Translations under genes and position numbers: made by a program
The notes under the pieces: model-generated
Told to the model about the DNA's origin: nothing
Database searches by the model: none
Seen by the model: the letters and a program-made list of their open reading frames with translations, nothing else
NCBI GenBank assembly: GCA_947628305.1
Contig: CANQZG010000006.1
Location: 124,001-188,000 of the forward strand
Direction of reading: 5' to 3'
Source: an uncultured Muribaculaceae bacterium
Lineage (GTDB): Bacteria > Bacteroidota > Bacteroidia > Bacteroidales > Muribaculaceae
DNA: 64,000 bases
Shown here: piece after piece, positions 1 to 6,903 of the stretch
How the letters are laid out: each line of letters begins with the position of its first letter
Position numbering within the stretch: the first letter of the stretch is position 1

Positions 1-468
1 GGTGTATTCCTCGATGTGCAGACCGAGACGGCTGTAAAGGTCACGGAAGAAGACCTTGCCGAGATGGTCGCCCTCCGAGATGATTATGGCGTTTTCATCG
101 GCAAGATTGCCAAGGCTTGCGAATGTCGGGCCGAACATCGGATGGGTGGAGACAAATGGGTGACCTGCGGTGGCGTAGAATTCCGGCAACCCGGTCTTGA
201 CCGAGGCGATGTCGGATATGATGCACCCTTGGGGTAAAAGGGGGAGGATATCACGGAAGGCCTCGATTGTGTACCTGACTGTGACGGCGTTTATGACCAG
301 TTCAGGGGTGAATGCCTCCACTTCGTTAATAGAGGCGAAACGGCGACAGTTGAATGTGAACAACAGGCGTTTTGGGTCGGTGTCATATATCGCGACTTCA
401 TGTTCGGCTGATAATAGGTCGCAAAAGAATGACCCCATTTTACCCGCCCCGAGTATAAGTATTTTCAT
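1..468 (-). CDS. tyrA: Prephenate dehydrogenase, C-terminus beyond window
   Basis: The leftward reading frame starts at the ATG complementary to 466-468 and runs off the window, so only about the first 156 residues are visible. It opens with a Rossmann NAD-binding signature (ILGAGKMGSFF), followed by ISDIASVK and a THPMFGP segment, both typical of the TyrA family. The enzyme oxidatively decarboxylates prephenate to 4-hydroxyphenylpyruvate for tyrosine synthesis. It is the last visible gene of the Phe/Tyr operon, 5 bp after the DAHP synthase/chorismate mutase gene. Its regulation should follow the attenuator upstream of pheA. Family assignment is firm; full length is unknown. Confidence 0.9.
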   Translation of the reverse strand, partial: MKILILGAGKMGSFFCDLLSAEHEVAIYDTDPKRLLFTFNCRRFASINEVEAFTPELVINAVTVRYTIEAFRDILPLLPQGCIISDIASVKTGLPEFYATAGHPFVSTHPMFGPTFASLGNLADENAIIISEGDHLGKVFFRDLYSRLGLHIEEYT

Positions 469-473
469 CTATG

Positions 474-1556
474 TTATTGTTTTCGGTCGTTAAGAATTTC
501 AATCTGTTGTCTAACTGATTCCTCATGGATTGCCAGTAAAAGGGTCTTCATGAATTCCTCATCCATTCCCATCTCCTTGCCGAGGTTCACCCTGTCGCGG
601 ATGATGTCGTTGAATCGTCCGGCTTGGAGCACAGGCATGCGGTGCTCCTTTTTGTAACGGCCAATTTCGCGGGAGACGGCCATGCGTTTATTGAGGATTT
701 CAAGAAGTTCGTTGTCGATGTTGTCGATTTGCTGGCGTAGAAGCGCGAGGCTCTCGGTCGAGACCTTCTCGTCACGAATCACAAGGGTGTGGAGGATGTA
801 GTTCAATACCTCGGGTGTGAGTTGTTGGGCGGCATCGCTCCATGCGCAGTCGGGGTCGCAGTGTGATTCTATTATAAGACCATCGAAACCCATGTCCATT
901 GCCTGTTGTGACAATGGGGCGATGAGTTCGCGTTTCCCGCCTATATGGGACGGGTCATGGATTATCGGCAGTTCGGGGAAACGCAGCTGTAGCTCGATGG
1001 GGATATGCCATTGGGGCATATTGCGGTAGAGGTGTTTGCCGTATGTCGAGAAACCCCTGTGAATTGCGCCGAGACGGCGTATACCGGCGTTATATATGCG
1101 TTGTAAGGCTCCAATCCAAAGGTCGAGGTCGGGGTTTATGGGATTTTTCACAAGAACCGGGATGTCAATATCGGCAGTGGCGAGAGTGTCGGCAATCTCC
1201 TGCATTGCGAATGGATTGGCCGATGTGCGTGCTCCAATCCACAGGATGTCTATGCCGTTTTCAATGGCCTCGATTACATGTCCTTTGTTGGCGACCTCAG
1301 TGCTGACATACATGCCGGTCTCCTCCTTGACGCGTTTGAGCCATTTGAGGCCCGGCGTACCGACCCCCTCGAATCCTCCCGGCTTGGTGCGGGGTTTCCA
1401 TATTCCGGCCCTGAATATTTTGATACCGTTGTGGGACAGTTGGCGGGCCGTTGTCATCACTTGTTCCTCGGTCTCGGCACTGCATGGCCCGGCGATAACA
1501 ATTGGTCGCTTGATTTCAGGGCATCCGGCCGGGGTTATGGGTTTTAAGTCTTTCAT
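474..1556 (-). CDS. Bifunctional DAHP synthase / chorismate mutase (type II)
   Basis: 360 residues. The N-terminal part (about 15-255) is a class I DAHP synthase of the KDO8P-synthase-like branch, with GPCSAE near residue 23, KPRTKPGGFEG, and IIHDPSHIGGKR. The C-terminal part (about 268-350) is an AroQ-type helical chorismate mutase with the usual LRxxIDxID opening and a KRMAVSREIGRYK stretch. One protein therefore catalyses entry into the shikimate pathway and the chorismate-to-prephenate step. This fusion is known in Bacteroidetes. It sits 3 bp after the aminotransferase gene and 5 bp before tyrA, so it belongs to the same operon and attenuator. Confidence 0.92.
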   Translation of the reverse strand: MKDLKPITPAGCPEIKRPIVIAGPCSAETEEQVMTTARQLSHNGIKIFRAGIWKPRTKPGGFEGVGTPGLKWLKRVKEETGMYVSTEVANKGHVIEAIENGIDILWIGARTSANPFAMQEIADTLATADIDIPVLVKNPINPDLDLWIGALQRIYNAGIRRLGAIHRGFSTYGKHLYRNMPQWHIPIELQLRFPELPIIHDPSHIGGKRELIAPLSQQAMDMGFDGLIIESHCDPDCAWSDAAQQLTPEVLNYILHTLVIRDEKVSTESLALLRQQIDNIDNELLEILNKRMAVSREIGRYKKEHRMPVLQAGRFNDIIRDRVNLGKEMGMDEEFMKTLLLAIHEESVRQQIEILNDRKQ

Positions 1557-1559
1557 TTG

Positions 1560-2756
1560 TCAATTTATGTGTAAGTTTGTCTTTATTCGTGTCAATGCCT
1601 CGGCCATCCGTTCTTCGGTGGCGCATAGCGAGATTCTGATATATTTCTCACCGTTTGAGCCGAATATGAATCCGGGGGTTATGAACACCCGCGCCTTTTC
1701 AAGAACTCTGTCGGCAAGTGCTTCACCTGACGGGCAGTCATCGGGGACCCGTCCCCACAAGAAAAGTCCGCGTTGCTCAGGGTCGAAACTGCATCTTAGC
1801 GCGTGCATGATTTGTTCGGCAATCAGGCGTCTCTCCTTATAGACGGAGTTTACTTCGGCATACCATTCGGAAGATGCGTCAAGACCCTTGATTGCGGCAA
1901 GCATCAATGGTTTGAACTGGCCGGAGTCGATATTGGATTTTACTTTTAGAATCCATTGGATGAATGTGGGATTGGACGCGAGCATCCCGACACGCCAGCC
2001 TGCCATATTGTGACTCTTGCTCATTGAATTCAGTTCGATTGCCACGTCTTTTGCCCCCGGAATCTGCAATATGCTTTGGGGAGTGTCATTGAGTATGAAA
2101 CTGTAAGGGTTGTCATTTACAATAACAATACCGTGTTCGCGACCGAAGTCGACAAGGCGTTTGAAGACTTTCTGCGAGGCCTGCGCGCCTGTGGGCATGT
2201 GCGGGTAGTTTACCCACATAAGTTTTATGCGTTCGAGCGGGAGACGGCGCAATGCATCGAAATCTGGCATCCAACCGTTTTCCCCGGTAAGGTCGTAATT
2301 GAAAATTTCGGCTTGTACGAGACGGCTTACCGAGGTGTAGGTGGGATAGCCGGGATTGGGAACAAGTACTCCGTCGCCCGGATTCAGGAATGCGAGGGAT
2401 ACATGTAGGATTCCCTCCTTTGAACCTATGAGCGGGAGTATCTCGTTGGATGGTTCAAGACTCACATTGTAGTTGCGCCTATACCATCGGGCGAATGCAT
2501 CTCTTAACGCGGGCAATCCGGTATAAGGCTGGTAGCCGTGGTTGTCGGCGTTATGTATCTCTGTTGCCATTGTTTCGATGACATCGGGATGAGGCGGCCG
2601 ATCAGGACCGCCTATGCCTAACGAGATTATATCTTTCCCTTCGGCGTTAAGTGCGGCTATTTCACGCAATTTACGTGAGAAATAGTACTCTTTGATTTCG
2701 GTTACACGTGAAGCGGGTGAGAATCCTTTTTCACACTTCATTGCGGCATTCGACAT
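1560..2756 (-). CDS. Class I/II PLP aminotransferase of the Phe/Tyr operon
   Basis: 398 residues, fold type I aminotransferase. The PLP-binding lysine lies in NSMSKSHNMAGWRVG, and LGIGGPDRPPHP, VPNPGYPTY and WVNYPHMPTGA are typical landmarks. It probably transaminates phenylpyruvate and 4-hydroxyphenylpyruvate, or prephenate, given its place between pheA and the DAHP synthase gene; exact substrate is inferred from context. The assigned start lies inside the end of pheA (26-bp overlap), implying coupled translation. A second Met six codons in (MKCEKGF) is a possible alternative start that would shorten the overlap. Confidence 0.85.
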   Translation of the reverse strand: MSNAAMKCEKGFSPASRVTEIKEYYFSRKLREIAALNAEGKDIISLGIGGPDRPPHPDVIETMATEIHNADNHGYQPYTGLPALRDAFARWYRRNYNVSLEPSNEILPLIGSKEGILHVSLAFLNPGDGVLVPNPGYPTYTSVSRLVQAEIFNYDLTGENGWMPDFDALRRLPLERIKLMWVNYPHMPTGAQASQKVFKRLVDFGREHGIVIVNDNPYSFILNDTPQSILQIPGAKDVAIELNSMSKSHNMAGWRVGMLASNPTFIQWILKVKSNIDSGQFKPLMLAAIKGLDASSEWYAEVNSVYKERRLIAEQIMHALRCSFDPEQRGLFLWGRVPDDCPSGEALADRVLEKARVFITPGFIFGSNGEKYIRISLCATEERMAEALTRIKTNLHIN

Positions 2757-3591
2757 ATTCTCCTAATATTTTGAAATCATTAATGAGCGGGCGTACAGCA
2801 TCGATTGACTGACGGTAACGGTGATAACTGTCAAATGTCAGGTCGATATAGAATCGGTATTCCCATTCACGTCCCATTATGGGCATCGATTGAATCTTGG
2901 AGAGGTTGATATCGTAGAACGAGAAAATCGTGAGGACTTTGGATAACGCACCACGGGAATGGGGTAGGGTGAACATGATTGACGATTTGTCAAGTTGTTC
3001 CTCCTTGGGTCGCAATTCCGGGGCGAGCAGCGGGTCGGCGAGAATGAGGAAGCGTGTGAAGTTGCGTTTGTTGGTCTCGATTTCACGGGCAAGAATCTCG
3101 AGCCCGTAAATGCCGGCGGCATATTCGCCACATATCGCCGCATGACCTGTCAGGTTGTTTTCGGCGATTTCACGTGCCGAACCTGCGGTGTCAAATTTTT
3201 CTGTCATCTTCAGGTTGGGATGCTGTCTGATGTATGCCTCGCATTGCATCAACGCCATGGGGTGGGAGTCAACCTCATACAGTGTATCGATGCTTTGTCC
3301 GGGACATGCCGCAAGGACATGGGAGATTCTCATCTTGTGTTCGCCGACAATTATATGGTTGCTCTTGCGCAGGAGTTCATGATTCTGCAACAGACTTCCG
3401 GCTATAGTGTTCTCAATCGCCATTATGCCGATGAGTGAAGCGTCAGATTCGAGTCGTTCAAACATGTGTGGAAACGAATCGCACGGAATCGTTTCTATGG
3501 CGGTGTCCTTGAAATATTCCTGGGCGGCTGCATCGTGGTAGCACCCTTCGACACCTTGTATAGTAACATTGAGTTTTTTGTTGTCACCCAT
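2731..3591 (-). CDS. pheA: Prephenate dehydratase with ACT domain
   Basis: 286 residues. It begins with the prephenate dehydratase periplasmic-binding-like fold (IQGVEGCYHDAAAQEYF, then IAIENTIAGS with the conserved active-site region) and includes TRFLIL. The C-terminal ACT domain (about 200-280, SIMFTLPHSRGALSKVL then EYRFYIDL) normally senses phenylalanine. The protein decarboxylates and dehydrates prephenate to phenylpyruvate. It is the first structural gene after the attenuator, and a GTT-rich/ATTATT-rich leader lies between terminator and start. It has no fused chorismate mutase; that activity is two genes downstream. Confidence 0.93.
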   Translation of the reverse strand: MGDNKKLNVTIQGVEGCYHDAAAQEYFKDTAIETIPCDSFPHMFERLESDASLIGIMAIENTIAGSLLQNHELLRKSNHIIVGEHKMRISHVLAACPGQSIDTLYEVDSHPMALMQCEAYIRQHPNLKMTEKFDTAGSAREIAENNLTGHAAICGEYAAGIYGLEILAREIETNKRNFTRFLILADPLLAPELRPKEEQLDKSSIMFTLPHSRGALSKVLTIFSFYDINLSKIQSMPIMGREWEYRFYIDLTFDSYHRYRQSIDAVRPLINDFKILGEYVECRNEV

Positions 3592-3623
3592 TATTATTAT
3601 TATTGTATTTTTTTAACAGCTTC

Positions 3624-3660
3624 TAAAATAAAAAATCCCGATTGTATTCAACCGGGATTT
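3624..3660 (-). terminator. Attenuator terminator of the Phe/Tyr operon
   Basis: On the minus strand AAATCCCGGTTG and CAATCGGGATTT form a 12-bp stem (one G-U pair) with an AATA loop, followed by a T-rich tract. It lies between the aromatic-rich leader peptide and pheA, so it would stop transcription before the operon. Its 5' arm AAATCCCG (3660-3653) can also pair with an identical complementary CGGGATTT at 3713-3706 within the end of the leader peptide frame, giving a mutually exclusive antiterminator. Confidence 0.85.
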
Positions 3661-3703
3661 CATATAATGTTGTTAATTGTCGTTATCGTTGTCGTAACAC
3701 ATA

Positions 3704-3772
3704 TTAAATCCCGTTTTTATTTTTGGCAAAATAAAAATACGAATAAATATAATATGCGAAAAATCGTGACAT
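3704..3772 (-). CDS. Phe/Tyr leader peptide (attenuation)
   Basis: A 22-codon frame begins with ATG at 3772 and ends with TAA at 3704-3706. Four residues are Phe (4, 5, 13, 15) and five are Tyr (7, 8, 10, 12, 14), so nine of 22 are the products of the operon it precedes. It starts about 13 nt after the predicted transcription start. Its stop codon overlaps the CGGGATTT segment that competes with the terminator. When charged tRNA-Phe/Tyr is scarce, a ribosome stalled in the aromatic run would leave that segment free to pair with the terminator 5' arm. I infer this from sequence; I did not find it by homology. Confidence 0.82.
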   Translation of the reverse strand: MSRFFAYYIYSYFYFAKNKNGI

Positions 3773-3789
3773 CTTATTGTTTTATGCGA

Positions 3790-3823
3790 CAAAGATAGTG
3801 ATTAGTTTTGAATAGGCAAAAAA
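3790..3823 (-). promoter_or_regulatory. Promoter of the Phe/Tyr operon
   Basis: On the minus strand, TTTTTTG (3823-3817), a 19-bp spacer and TATCTTTG (3797-3790) match the Bacteroidetes -33/-7 consensus (TTTG, 19-21 bp, TAnnTTTG). It lies between the XRE gene stop and the leader peptide, giving a very short 5' UTR before the leader ATG. Confidence 0.8.
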
Positions 3824-3840
3824 TCTATTATTGAAGTCAT

Positions 3841-4392
3841 TTATTTTTTGCCAAATCCAGCCGGGACAAAGTTCTGAAAACTATTGTCGGAATAATATAC
3901 AATTATATTAACCACAGTTCGGTGTCGGTCGGGGGAATTAAATGATATGGTCTGTATCTCACTGTCGGGGTCGTGGTTGTCTGAAATCGATGGTGGCATT
4001 TCATCAAGAGGCGTCGGTACGGCTGCAGGGGATGGTGTGAAATTTTCCGATGAATTTTCTGAAAAGACATCATCAAAGTTTAGTTGAGTGGCAATGGGTT
4101 TGTTATCAACGGGTTGTGTCGCCGAGGAGTGATTGTTTACGTAATTTTCAGGCCGTGAGAATTCAATATTTGTATCGGATGTCATACTCCCTTCGCCAAA
4201 CATGAGCCACATCACGGATATGTCGGGGTATGCCTCGTGGATTTTCCCTATGACCTCGTCGCTGACCTTTTTGTTTCGGCCATTCAGTAACTGGGATAGA
4301 GTGGGCCGGGGGATACGGCATGTATCCGCAAACTGCGTTACGGGAATCTGTTTGATTTCGAGATACTGTTTAAGTCGGGAAACAAAGTCCAT
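3841..4392 (-). CDS. XRE-family helix-turn-helix regulator with long disordered tail
   Basis: About 183 residues from the ATG at 4392; an upstream in-frame ATG at 4428 would add 12 residues that do not look like part of the domain. Residues about 1-65 form a Cro/CI-type HTH (TQFADTCRIPRPTLSQLLNGR) followed by an ISVMWLMFGEGSM segment typical of Bacteroidetes XRE proteins. The remainder is Pro/Ser/Asn-rich and low complexity, with a short hydrophobic strand near the end. Its targets are unknown. The adjacent upstream AT-rich region has several ATGTAAACA-like sites that could be operators. The Phe/Tyr promoter begins just after its stop. Confidence 0.75.
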   Translation of the reverse strand: MDFVSRLKQYLEIKQIPVTQFADTCRIPRPTLSQLLNGRNKKVSDEVIGKIHEAYPDISVMWLMFGEGSMTSDTNIEFSRPENYVNNHSSATQPVDNKPIATQLNFDDVFSENSSENFTPSPAAVPTPLDEMPPSISDNHDPDSEIQTISFNSPDRHRTVVNIIVYYSDNSFQNFVPAGFGKK

Positions 4393-5054
4393 ACATTTGC
4401 AAATTTTGAATTGTAACTGACGATGCAAATGTAATTATAAATTTTCTAAAAAACAAATTTTGTATTGCAAAATTAAATAGGTATTATTGTGATGAAAATG
4501 TAAACAGGTGTAAGTGATTGTGTAAATGTAAACAAAATGATTAAAGTTATTTTTGAATGATAATGTTAAGTACCATTGACTATCAGCTATTTTTGTAACA
4601 GATGTAACAAAAAGGAAGGGCGAACGGCGAGAAATAGGCAAATTATTAAAGTGTAAATTAAATGAGATGTAGTAATAGTTGTAATTATTAGTGGATTATA
4701 GGTAGTGTTAAATAGTGTATGCGGTCTAATATTCGAGTTGCGAACGCAAAATGAAAAATGTAAACAGAATTAGTTTTAGTAAAGAAGTAATGGTTGCAAT
4801 TCAAAAATTACGATATGAAATCGTGAATTTACAAATGTAATATGCAATTTTAGGTATTTACGAATGTATATGCAAACTGCATTGATTGAAATAAGAACTG
4901 TTGGATGTGCTATGTTTACAAAAACGAATAGACGTTATAAACATCTCATACGTTTTGTAGTTATAACATGACTAAATTTGAAAGAGTTTATTAAAATTGT
5001 TATGTATAAGCCTGATTTTAAGAGTATTTATCCTTTTTTGTAGTATAATATAAC
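4393..5054. other. AT-rich intergenic stretch without a convincing gene
   Basis: About 660 bp, strongly AT-rich, with no open frame that looks coding on either strand. It holds four TGTAAACA/TGTTTACA octamers (4499-4506, 4527-4534, 4759-4766, and inverted at 4913-4920), possible regulator binding sites. It ends at the hairpin at 5055. Confidence 0.5.
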
Positions 5055-5087
5055 AAACCCGAAATGTCAAAGCAACATTTCGGGTTT
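5055..5087. terminator. Stem-loop, probable terminator
   Basis: AAACCCGAAATGT (5055-5067) and ACATTTCGGGTTT (5075-5087) form a perfect 13-bp stem with a 7-nt loop. No strong T tract follows on the plus strand. Its right arm abuts and slightly overlaps the terminal inverted repeat of the next element, so the element may have inserted at it. Confidence 0.5.
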
Positions 5088-5400
5088 AAGAGTGTGTCTT
5101 GAATTAACAGTCAGAAATTTTTATGCGGAGTCTTGAGATGATTTTGGCCATGCAGACGAGGGAGCGATGCGGGCATCGTGACCGAGGCAAAGGGACGAAA
5201 GCGTCCAAGAGACCGCATCGGGGACTCCTTGACGGCATCTTCCGGTCATTTCCGAATCTCTCGCTCGTCATGTATCTCGATACAACCACGCAAGTGCTCG
5301 CGTGTGGGCTTGACCCACCGCACTCCTCACTCGTAGACCCGGAACTGCCTCGAAACCTGCCTATAAAAATTCGACTGTTAATTCAAGACACACTCTTAAA
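5085..5400. mobile_element. 316-bp non-coding MITE-like element with 28-bp terminal inverted repeats
   Basis: Positions 5085-5112 and 5373-5400 are perfect 28-bp inverted repeats, with weaker symmetry (AATTTTTAT) continuing inward. The interior is much more GC-rich than the flanks, has no plausible coding frame, and contains small hairpins such as CGATGC/GCATCG (5165-5178) and GGACG/CGTCC (5193-5206). A truncated copy of its left end lies at 6511-6579. Short length, TIRs and repetition suggest a non-autonomous transposable element or structured repeat. No target-site duplication is evident and no transposase is in the window. Confidence 0.65.
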
Positions 5401-5427
5401 GTATATTAGAAATAAGTATTCTAACAG

Positions 5428-5754
5428 TTATTGTTCAAAAAATCGTTTGTAATTTTCCTCTCCGAAGATTCTGATTCTAATTTGCTTTATTTTTTCATCG
5501 TATTGTTCAATCGGTAAACCTATTTTCATAGATAATTGTTTCATGGCCATATATTGTCGTACCTCAATTTCTCCCACCTTGGGATTATGGATTATATCAT
5601 ATCCCTCTTCCTTTGCGTTTTCAAGAAACTGATTGAGGGAGTCTTCCAATAGATGTATTTGCTCCTTGACGTAACAATCGTATGGCTTATTGTCTCTGAT
5701 TGCTTCATCTATCAGCTGCTGTAACATCTTAAAATCTTTTTGTCCTTCTTCCAT
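5428..5754 (-). CDS. Unknown 108-residue protein
   Basis: Not recognised. It is a charged, probably all-helical soluble protein with no signal peptide or membrane segment. It is encoded 11 bp downstream of the 245-residue membrane-anchored gene on the same strand, so the two are probably cotranscribed. The pair is bracketed by the 316-bp repeat element on the left and a truncated repeat copy on the right, and its AT-rich composition differs from ppdK nearby, which hints at acquisition. It could be a partner or immunity-like protein of its neighbour, but there is no direct evidence. Confidence 0.55.
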   Translation of the reverse strand: MEEGQKDFKMLQQLIDEAIRDNKPYDCYVKEQIHLLEDSLNQFLENAKEEGYDIIHNPKVGEIEVRQYMAMKQLSMKIGLPIEQYDEKIKQIRIRIFGEENYKRFFEQ

Positions 5755-5765
5755 AGGTTGTAGTC

Positions 5766-6503
5766 TTATCTGTCAATTTCATATATCAGTACTCCGCCCT
5801 TCTTATAATTCCAGAACTTTCTATAACAATTACCTTGTTTGTCATAATACTTCCATTCGCCAAATTCTTTAATGATACCACCTTGGGATGGGGAGAAGAC
5901 AGCTATCCATCCCTCCATTACAATCTTGTCTTTCTTAAAATATTGATGATATTGTTTAAACGGGGGTATTTCAATTAAAGAATCCGGCTCATCGATATTG
6001 TAACGATAAATTGGTAAAATGTCTTTATTTACCATCAATGCGCCTTTGTTTAAAGTCAATTTGTTTCTGTCTAAACGTGTTATGTTATTGATGTTTCGGA
6101 TAGTGTCCATGTTTATGGGAGGTTCAAATTCCCATATTCGTTCATCGTACCATCTTCTATCTTCCGATACATACTGCCATATTTTGTCATTCATGCTATC
6201 CCAATACTCAATCACATATTGGTTATCAGCGCAATTAATAACGTGAAACTCATTCCTGTCTCTAATATATAGAATAGGCGTTTGCTCAAATCCTAATTCC
6301 GAAAGTGAAGTTGGCAGTCTATTGTTATCTAAAATATATCGGTCGATTCGTTCTACTATAATTTTCTGGTCTTCCTTCATAAGGCGATTGATATTATCCT
6401 TCTGGCTCTCTTGTAGAGATAGTAGTAAGAGGGATAAACCTAAAAGGCAAGCCACGATAATCACAACGGCACTGATTATCACATTTTTTATGATTCTCAT
6501 CAT
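5766..6503 (-). CDS. Unknown membrane-anchored protein with one N-terminal TM segment
   Basis: 245 residues (two adjacent ATGs at 6503 and 6500). Residues about 5-30 are one long hydrophobic segment, after which a helical region carries NRLPTSLSELGF, a pattern seen at the start of pseudopilin-like globular domains. The remainder is beta-rich and aromatic, with a C-terminal EWKYYDKQGNCYRKFWNY stretch resembling MORN-like repeats. It would be anchored in the inner membrane with the main domain outside the cytoplasm. No function can be assigned. It forms a two-gene unit with the 108-residue protein downstream. Confidence 0.55.
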   Translation of the reverse strand: MMRIIKNVIISAVVIIVACLLGLSLLLLSLQESQKDNINRLMKEDQKIIVERIDRYILDNNRLPTSLSELGFEQTPILYIRDRNEFHVINCADNQYVIEYWDSMNDKIWQYVSEDRRWYDERIWEFEPPINMDTIRNINNITRLDRNKLTLNKGALMVNKDILPIYRYNIDEPDSLIEIPPFKQYHQYFKKDKIVMEGWIAVFSPSQGGIIKEFGEWKYYDKQGNCYRKFWNYKKGGVLIYEIDR

Positions 6504-6510
6504 GACTTGA

Positions 6511-6579
6511 TTAAGAGAGTGTTTGGAATTAACAGTAAGAAATTTTTATGCGGAGTCTTGAGAGGATTTTGGTCATTCT
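6511..6579. repeat. Truncated copy of the 5085-5400 repeat element (left end only)
   Basis: This stretch matches the first ~68 bp of the 316-bp element in the same orientation, including TTTTTATGCGGAGTCTTGAG, with scattered substitutions. Similarity stops after 6579 and no right terminal repeat follows. It lies directly upstream of the 245-residue gene start. Confidence 0.7.
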
Positions 6580-6600
6580 ATATAAAGACATCGGTTATGG

Positions 6601-6720
6601 TTATTTCTTTTTATCGCGATTGCTTTTTTTATAGTGGTAGACACCGGCCATACCACCGATTATACCGCCGACTATACCGGCGATAACCGGCAAATAGGAA
6701 TACCAAGGTAGATTAAACAT
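6601..6720 (-). CDS. 39-residue single-pass membrane protein
   Basis: ATG at 6720, TAA at 6601-6603. The peptide has an N-terminal aromatic stretch, a hydrophobic core with small-residue packing motifs (GIVGGIIGGMAG), and a basic tail rich in Lys, giving an inside-positive C-terminus. Size and composition are typical of small bacterial membrane proteins that act as regulators or in type I toxin families. It stands alone between the repeat remnant and the ppdK terminator. Function unknown; the coding call rests on composition. Confidence 0.5.
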   Translation of the reverse strand: MFNLPWYSYLPVIAGIVGGIIGGMAGVYHYKKSNRDKKK

Positions 6721-6836
6721 AGTGTGGTCGTTTTAATTTACTTTCTTTATTAGACGCGAATTTACTTAAAAAGTTACAAAGAATTACACATCAGGCTCAT
6801 TTCCTGTGGCTAAGTGGATACCTCTCCAAAGAGCAG

Positions 6837-6879
6837 CATAGGCTGTAACCTCCTTTGTTTCAGAGCGTTACAGCCTATG
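6837..6879 (-). terminator. Terminator of ppdK
   Basis: CATAGGCTGTAAC (6837-6849) and GTTACAGCCTATG (6867-6879) form a perfect 13-bp stem. It lies 24 bp past the ppdK stop codon on the minus strand. Confidence 0.75.
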
Positions 6880-6903
6880 AAGGTTATGTTGTCAGACTAA
6901 ATC

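Noticed and set aside
5085-5400. Complete insertion sequence
   Set aside because: No transposase frame; only a non-autonomous element is supported.
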